From assembly GCA_903906615.1 (NCBI GenBank), contig CAIVKT010000171.1, forward strand, positions 1 to 9,696: 9,696 nt of DNA, read 5' to 3'. Shown here piece after piece: positions 7,179-9,696 of this stretch. The notes beneath the pieces were generated by a model, which was given only the letters and a program-made list of their open reading frames with translations, was not told the origin of the DNA and searched no databases. The position numbers were made by a program, and so were the translations under genes. The first letter of the stretch is position 1; each line of letters begins with the position of its first letter. Source of the DNA: an uncultured Bacteroidota bacterium. Lineage in GTDB: Bacteria; Bacteroidota; Bacteroidia; Chitinophagales; Chitinophagaceae.

Positions 7179-7307
7179 CTTTGTGACATCAAAGTGCCAT
7201 TTCAGCCAAGTGCTTTGTGTACTTTGTGAAACCTTGGTGGCCTTTGTATTAAACCTTTATTCAACGCAAAGAATTTGCGCATTTTGCGAAGTCTTTGCGA
7301 ATTTGTG
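7179..7307. repeat. Helically spaced TTTGTG/TTTGCG repeat, two diverged blocks
   Basis: Block A has TTTGTG-like hexamers at 7214, 7223, 7234 (TTGGTG) and 7243 (TTTGTA). Block B has TTTGCG or TTTGTG at 7274, 7283, 7294 and 7302. The spacings are 9-11-9 and 9-11-8, and both blocks end in a TTAAA stretch, so block B looks like a diverged copy of block A shifted by 60 nt. A single extra CTTTGTG starts at 7179 and forms a small hairpin with CAAAG at 7190-7194. GCAAA-GAA-TTTGC opens block B. The ~10-nt phase would place the motifs on one face of the helix. Confidence 0.6.
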
Positions 7308-7351
7308 TTAAAAAGTAGCACGACTAAAATTTAAACCCAAGGATTAACCAA

Positions 7352-7369
7352 ATGTCCCAAACGGGACAT
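7352..7369. repeat. GGGACAT inverted repeat (hairpin)
   Basis: ATGTCCC-AAAC-GGGACAT is a perfect 7-bp stem with a 4-nt loop. The same GGGACAT heptamer recurs as single sites at 7476-7482 and 7547-7553, both in the plus orientation and both preceded by T. Four occurrences within about 200 bp is more than expected by chance. It could be an operator or a small RNA stem; nothing in the sequence decides which. Confidence 0.5.
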
Positions 7370-7446
7370 GCAATGTGACATCTGATAAATAATATTTGTC
7401 TGAAAGCTTTATTCGTAAAGGGTTTATGCAAATCACCTTGAAAAAG

Positions 7447-7455
7447 TTATCCACA
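7447..7455 (+). promoter_or_regulatory. Single consensus DnaA box
   Basis: TTATCCACA matches the strong DnaA-box consensus exactly and sits in an A-rich context. No second full match was seen nearby and no replication genes are in the window, so this is a binding-site candidate and not evidence of an origin. Confidence 0.3.
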
Positions 7456-7495
7456 AAAAAAAGTGAAAACGGAATGGGACATTTTGCCAAGCTCA

Positions 7496-7544
7496 CTTTA
7501 AGTCCCGATAGCTATCGGGATCACTTTTCACTTTTGACTTAAAG
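7496..7544. repeat. 18-bp perfect palindrome nested in a 9-bp inverted repeat
   Basis: The core TCCCGATAGCTATCGGGA (7503-7520) is its own reverse complement over all 18 bases. It is enclosed by CTTTAAGTC (7496-7504) and GACTTAAAG (7536-7544), a perfect 9-bp inverted pair that slightly overlaps the left edge of the core. Further out, AAAAGTGAAAA (about 7459-7469) and TTTTCACTTTT (7525-7535) are also complementary, so alternative hairpins are possible. I recall the CCCGATAGCTATCGGG core as a recurrent intergenic palindrome in Bacteroidota, unverified here. Confidence 0.65.
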
Positions 7545-7614
7545 ATGGGACATGAGAAGGATAATAAGAGATTACATGCTTCAACAAGGGCCGTTGAAAC
7601 TAGTTTTTGAAACT

Positions 7615-7632
7615 TCCCGATAGCTATTCGGA
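7615..7632. repeat. Damaged second copy of the TCCCGATAGCTATCGGGA palindrome
   Basis: The first 13 bases are identical to 7503-7515. The right arm then has an inserted T and one G fewer (TCGGA), which breaks the symmetry. Just upstream, TTGAAACT occurs twice (7594-7601 and 7607-7614) around a 10-bp AAACTAGTTT palindrome. The TGGAATTT-rich segment 7638-7669 follows. Confidence 0.55.
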
Positions 7633-7671
7633 TAGACTTTGGAATTTGGCACCTGGAAACTGGAATTTATC

Positions 7672-7881
7672 CTAATTAGTATAAAACACTTTCTCTGTAA
7701 GTGCTCCGGCATATGCAATAGCCTCCATAGTGCTTACACTTACGTGGTGCGACTTCACAATGATGGAGTAGTTGATGAGTGCATCGTTATTATGCAACCT
7801 CTTTATCACTTCTTTCTTAGATTTTATTAGTACGCCGGGATGGTGTGTCTTACATGCTGCTTTAGTAGTTACAAGGCCCAT
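7672..7881 (-). CDS. Small hypothetical protein, 69 aa
   Basis: I do not recognise the family. From the ATG at 7881 the product begins MGLVTTKAACKTHHPG, has a Lys-rich middle (IKSKKEVIKRLHNN), and ends in VSVSTMEAIAYAGALTEKVF followed by YTN. It is mildly basic, with no signal peptide or membrane helix, and contains three adjacent-His or His-rich spots (THHPG, KSHHV). It is probably a cytoplasmic small protein. Support for a real gene comes from the promoter: TTTG at 7928-7925 and TACATTTG at 7905-7898, separated by 19 nt, exactly as in Bacteroidota, with the ATG about 11 nt after the expected transcription start. An upstream in-frame ATG at 7920 would lie within the promoter and is rejected. 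The gene stands alone, divergent from bshB1. It might be the antitoxin, regulator or structural type of small protein, but nothing visible decides. Confidence 0.6.
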   Translation of the reverse strand: MGLVTTKAACKTHHPGVLIKSKKEVIKRLHNNDALINYSIIVKSHHVSVSTMEAIAYAGALTEKVFYTN

Positions 7882-7897
7882 AGTAGTGTTTTTTTTA

Positions 7898-7928
7898 CAA
7901 ATGTATACGTTAACGAGCAAATAACAAA
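7898..7928 (-). promoter_or_regulatory. Bacteroidota-type promoter for the 69-aa gene
   Basis: On the minus strand: TTTG (7928-7925), 19 nt, then TACATTTG (7905-7898). Both boxes and the spacing match the -33/-7 consensus TTTG-N19-21-TAnnTTTG. This is the best promoter in the window. Confidence 0.6.
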
Positions 7929-7937
7929 TGAAATCAG

Positions 7938-7968
7938 TATTGTTAACAAATAAATATTGTTACCAAAT
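7938..7968. repeat. Two direct repeats TATTGTTAmCAAAT
   Basis: TATTGTTAACAAAT (7938-7951) and TATTGTTACCAAAT (7955-7968) differ at one position and are 17 nt apart. They lie just upstream of the 69-aa gene promoter in the divergent region shared with bshB1, a plausible operator position. The tract is AT-rich, so chance is not excluded. Confidence 0.4.
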
Positions 7969-7987
7969 GAAAAGTAATAACATTATG

Positions 7988-8029
7988 TAATAATAACCTG
8001 TTCACAGCCTTATTTAGCGGTTATTATTA
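7988..8029. repeat. 11-bp inverted repeat between the 69-aa gene and bshB1
   Basis: TAATAATAACC (7988-7998) and GGTTATTATTA (8019-8029) are perfectly complementary with a 20-nt loop. It sits in the divergent intergenic region, 47 nt upstream of the bshB1 promoter box. The long loop makes it look more like a protein-binding dyad than a terminator. Confidence 0.4.
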
Positions 8030-8075
8030 TTTACGAAACCGTTCGCTATTTAGATGTAACAACACCCTTTATTTG

Positions 8076-8083
8076 TAATTTTG
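8076..8083 (+). promoter_or_regulatory. Candidate -7 promoter box for bshB1
   Basis: TAATTTTG matches TAnnTTTG and is followed by TTTGCAG, giving a leader of roughly 30 nt before the TTG start. A good -33 TTTG is not visible at the usual distance. Confidence 0.4.
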
Positions 8084-8121
8084 TTTGCAGTTGATTAACA
8101 AACGCGGCTAAAACCATAAAA

Positions 8122-8853
8122 TTGAAGCTACACATACTCGCTATAGCGGCCCATCCTGATGATATAGAACTAAGCTGCGCCGGTACGCTGATAAAACACG
8201 CGCTGGCTGGCCAGGCCGTAGGCATTGTAGACCTTACACAAGGCGAACTGGGCACAAGGGGCAGCGCTGCCCTACGCCTGCAGGAGGCGCAGGATGCCGC
8301 AAACCTAATGGGCGTAAATGTGCGTGAGAATGCGGGCATGGCCGATGGCTTTTTTAAGAATGATGAAGCACATCAGAAGCAGTTGATTGCTTACATACGC
8401 CACTACAGGCCGGAGATAGTAATAGCCAATGCCATTGCCGATCGTCACCCCGATCATGGGCGCGGGGGCAGGCTTATAGCCGATGCCTGCTTCTATGCCG
8501 GTCTGCGCAAAATAGAGACACAGCGCGATGGCGCAGCACAGCAGCCATGGCGGCCTAAGCGCGTATACCACATGATACAGGACCGCCACATGGAACCTTC
8601 ATTTATTGTAGACATCACCGATACATTTGAGCAGAAGATGGCCGCTGTACGCTGCTACAGGAGCCAGTTTCACGATCCTGCATCTAATGAGCCAGTCACC
8701 TACATATCCACAGGCGGCTTCCTCGATAACATACGCTACCGAGATGCCGTAGTAGGCAAGAGGGGTGGGGTACAGTATGGCGAAGCATTTGTAACGGAGC
8801 ATATGCCCGCAGTAGCCTCGCTCGACAGCTTTTTATTGCCGGAGCTTCCGTAA
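8122..8853 (+). CDS. bshB1: Bacillithiol biosynthesis deacetylase BshB1 (GlcNAc-malate deacetylase)
   Basis: Zinc hydrolase of the PIG-L/LmbE family. BshB1 removes the acetyl group from N-acetylglucosaminyl-malate, the second step of bacillithiol synthesis between BshA and BshC, in the cytoplasm. The protein is 243 aa. AHPDD at 10-14 gives zinc ligands His11 and Asp14 with Asp13 as catalytic base. GTRGSAALRLQEA at 44-56 and DRHPDHGRGGRLIADACFYAGL at 107-128 complete the site, with His112 as probable third ligand. The last block is typical of BshB1 rather than other LmbE proteins. The start is a TTG. The open frame upstream contains no ATG before its stop at 8092, and family alignment begins exactly at MKLHILAIAAHPDD. 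A TTG start may lower expression. bshA and bshC are not in the window. Confidence 0.93.
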   Translation: MKLHILAIAAHPDDIELSCAGTLIKHALAGQAVGIVDLTQGELGTRGSAALRLQEAQDAANLMGVNVRENAGMADGFFKNDEAHQKQLIAYIRHYRPEIVIANAIADRHPDHGRGGRLIADACFYAGLRKIETQRDGAAQQPWRPKRVYHMIQDRHMEPSFIVDITDTFEQKMAAVRCYRSQFHDPASNEPVTYISTGGFLDNIRYRDAVVGKRGGVQYGEAFVTEHMPAVASLDSFLLPELP

Positions 8854-8859
8854 CCGAAA

Positions 8860-8943
8860 ATGGCGTAACTTCGCCCCATCAGGTCGTTGCCGCACATAAA
8901 ATATGCCCGCAAAAGCCCGTTAACACACACTTTTATATAAAAG
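8860..8943 (+). other. Hairpins between bshB1 and rpmB
   Basis: Two weak structures follow the bshB1 stop. ATGGCG-TAACTT-CG(CC)CCAT (8860-8879) is an imperfect stem a few bases past the stop, and CTTTTATATAAAAG (8930-8943) is a perfect 14-bp palindrome. Neither has a convincing T-run, so they may mark the bshB1 mRNA end but are not clear terminators. Confidence 0.3.
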
Positions 8944-8989
8944 GTGCGAAAAAAGGCTGAAATTATTTTTTATTTTTAATTTACTTTCA

Positions 8990-8997
8990 TACCTTTG
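8990..8997 (+). promoter_or_regulatory. Promoter -7 box of the rpmB operon
   Basis: TACCTTTG followed by CAG is a full TAnnTTTG match downstream of a T-rich stretch, giving a leader of about 20 nt, mostly A, before the rpmB ATG. The A-rich leader without Shine-Dalgarno is typical for highly expressed Bacteroidota genes. The -33 box is only a T-run. Confidence 0.6.
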
Positions 8998-9022
8998 CAG
9001 TCCCAAAAAAAATCTAAAAATC

Positions 9023-9259
9023 ATGGCTCGCGTTTGTCAGGTAACAGGTAGGAAACCAGTTGTAGGCCACAAGGTATCATTCTCTAACAAGAAATCGAAG
9101 CGTCGTTTTCTGCCTAATCTGCAGACAAAGCGTTTCTTCCTGGCAGAAGAAGACCGTTGGATCATATTGAAGCTCTCTACAGATGCTATCCGTACCATTA
9201 ATAAGAATGGTTTGATAACTATCGTAAATGAGCTCCGTGCAAAAGGAGTAACTATCTAA
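9023..9259 (+). CDS. rpmB: 50S ribosomal protein bL28
   Basis: Structural protein of the large ribosomal subunit near the E-site. The 78-aa sequence starts MARVCQVTGRKPVVGHKVSFSN, the standard bL28 opening, followed by the KKSKRRFLPNLQTKRFF core and a C-terminal LSTDAIRTINKNGL stretch. Length and motifs are normal. It carries a single Cys in the opening, so no zinc finger. The first gene of the rpmB-rpmG-DUF4295 operon, with its own promoter upstream and 29 nt before rpmG. Confidence 0.98.
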   Translation: MARVCQVTGRKPVVGHKVSFSNKKSKRRFLPNLQTKRFFLAEEDRWIILKLSTDAIRTINKNGLITIVNELRAKGVTI

Positions 9260-9288
9260 TTAACAAGAAAAGAAAAATACAATAAGCA

Positions 9289-9471
9289 ATGGCTAAGAAA
9301 GGAAACCGCGTACAGGTTATAATGGAATGCACGGAGCATAAAAATAGCGGTATGCCCGGTACCAGCCGTTATATTACCACTAAAAACAAAAAGACCACTA
9401 CTGAGCGTCTCGAGTTGAAGAAATACAACCCGATCCTCAAGCGTGTAACAGTTCACAAAGAAATTAAATAA
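9289..9471 (+). CDS. rpmG: 50S ribosomal protein bL33, zinc-independent form
   Basis: Large-subunit protein, 60 aa: it starts [21 protein letters not shown] and ends [20 protein letters not shown]. The pattern [18 protein letters not shown] is the family core. Zinc-binding bL33 has two CxxC pairs; here only Cys14 is present, with His at the second position of the first pair and Asn-Pro where the second pair would begin. This is therefore the C-minus type that needs no zinc. It sits between rpmB (29 nt upstream) and the DUF4295 gene (21 nt downstream) and shares their promoter. Confidence 0.97.
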   Translation: MAKKGNRVQVIMECTEHKNSGMPGTSRYITTKNKKTTTERLELKKYNPILKRVTVHKEIK

Positions 9472-9492
9472 TCTTTTTAAAATACTTAAGCA

Positions 9493-9666
9493 ATGGCAAA
9501 AGCAGCTAAAACCGCGATAAAGAAAGACCCTAAACAGGCCCTCGAAGCTAAGAATTACACCAAAGTGATCAAAGCTATCCGTAGCCCTAAAACAGGCTCT
9601 TATACCTTTAAAGAAGGCATGGTGCATAAGGATAAGGTTAAGGATTTTATAGCCAATACCAAGTAA
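9493..9666 (+). CDS. DUF4295-family small basic protein, probably ribosome-associated
   Basis: A 57-aa Lys-rich protein: MAKAAKTAIKKDPKQALEAK, then YTKVIKAIRSPKTGSYTFKE and a tail KDKVKDFIANTK. Size, composition and the invariable position after rpmG in Bacteroidota fit the DUF4295 family. From memory, a protein of this kind was seen in the Flavobacterium johnsoniae large-subunit structure and named bL38; I cannot verify that here. The start ATG follows rpmG by 21 nt with an A-rich leader, and the gene shares the rpmB promoter. Its high expression context and basic charge fit a ribosomal role. ftsY often follows in related genomes, but the window ends 30 nt after the stop. Confidence 0.85.
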   Translation: MAKAAKTAIKKDPKQALEAKNYTKVIKAIRSPKTGSYTFKEGMVHKDKVKDFIANTK

Positions 9667-9696
9667 GCCATCCCCTGATTCCCTAAGCTATAGCCC

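Larger units (their letters stand above)
6629..7671. other. Repeat-rich intergenic spacer, about 1 kb
   Basis: This stretch lies between the divergent start of the protease lipoprotein and the 3' end of the 69-aa gene. I see no convincing gene in it: the open frames crossing it pass through repeats and resemble nothing. From left to right it holds an AT-rich part (6629-6850), three degenerate ~75-bp tandem units (6854-7062), a featureless stretch (about 7070-7150), the TTTGTG/TTTGCG periodic element (7179-7307), a GGGACAT hairpin (7352-7369), a DnaA box (7447-7455), a nested palindrome (7496-7544), its damaged copy (7615-7632) and a TGGAATTT-rich end (7638-7669). I recall elements of these kinds from Bacteroidota intergenic regions, but could not check it. 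Confidence 0.7.

Noticed and set aside
6803..7186. Plus-strand open frame of 127 codons in the spacer
   Set aside because: Runs through the tandem repeats with different frames in each copy; no promoter or family match.
7441..7560. Replication origin
   Set aside because: Only one DnaA box, no cluster, and no dnaA, dnaN or rpmH nearby.
9256..9627. Minus-strand open frame of 123 codons
   Set aside because: Opposite rpmG and the DUF4295 gene, both certain.

Overview
The window looks like chromosomal DNA of a Bacteroidota bacterium, most likely of the Chitinophagaceae type. The evidence is the ribosomal operon bL28 - zinc-free bL33 - DUF4295 small protein, a bacillithiol deacetylase (bshB1), a Bacteroidota-style Tgt without the usual zinc cysteines, and promoter-like TAnnTTTG boxes with almost no Shine-Dalgarno sequences. 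The genus is inference.

Left part (1-4864, all minus strand, read right to left): a CDP-sugar cassette rfbF-rfbG-rfbC makes CDP-glucose, dehydrates it to CDP-4-keto-6-deoxyglucose and probably epimerises the keto sugar. A gap of only 58 nt leads to tgt (queuosine tRNA modification), then an LptF/LptG-type permease (lipopolysaccharide export), then the first 32 codons of a secreted or membrane protein cut by the window edge. The sugar genes and the permease both serve the outer-membrane glycan layer. No reductase or aminotransferase to finish the sugar is present here.

Middle part (4994-6628, minus strand): a stand-alone, AT-richer gene for a 544-residue lipoprotein. It has a PEGA-like N-terminal part, a long central region I do not recognise, and a C-terminal trypsin-like serine protease with an intact His-Asp-Ser triad and no PDZ domain. 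A perfect 14-bp hairpin lies just past its stop codon.

Repeat-rich spacer (6629-7671): about 1 kb with no convincing gene but several layers of repeats. These are three degenerate ~75-bp tandem units, two diverged copies of a helically spaced TTTGTG/TTTGCG element, four GGGACAT motifs (two forming a hairpin), an 18-bp perfect palindrome nested in a 9-bp inverted repeat with a damaged second copy 112 bp away, and one consensus DnaA box. Next to it is a 69-codon minus-strand gene with an excellent Bacteroidota promoter.

Right part (8122-9666, plus strand): bshB1 (bacillithiol biosynthesis, TTG start), then the operon rpmB-rpmG-DUF4295 with its own TACCTTTG promoter box.

Most genes are ordinary core genes. 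The parts most worth a second look are the chimeric protease lipoprotein, the 69-aa orphan, and the layered repeats in the spacer.
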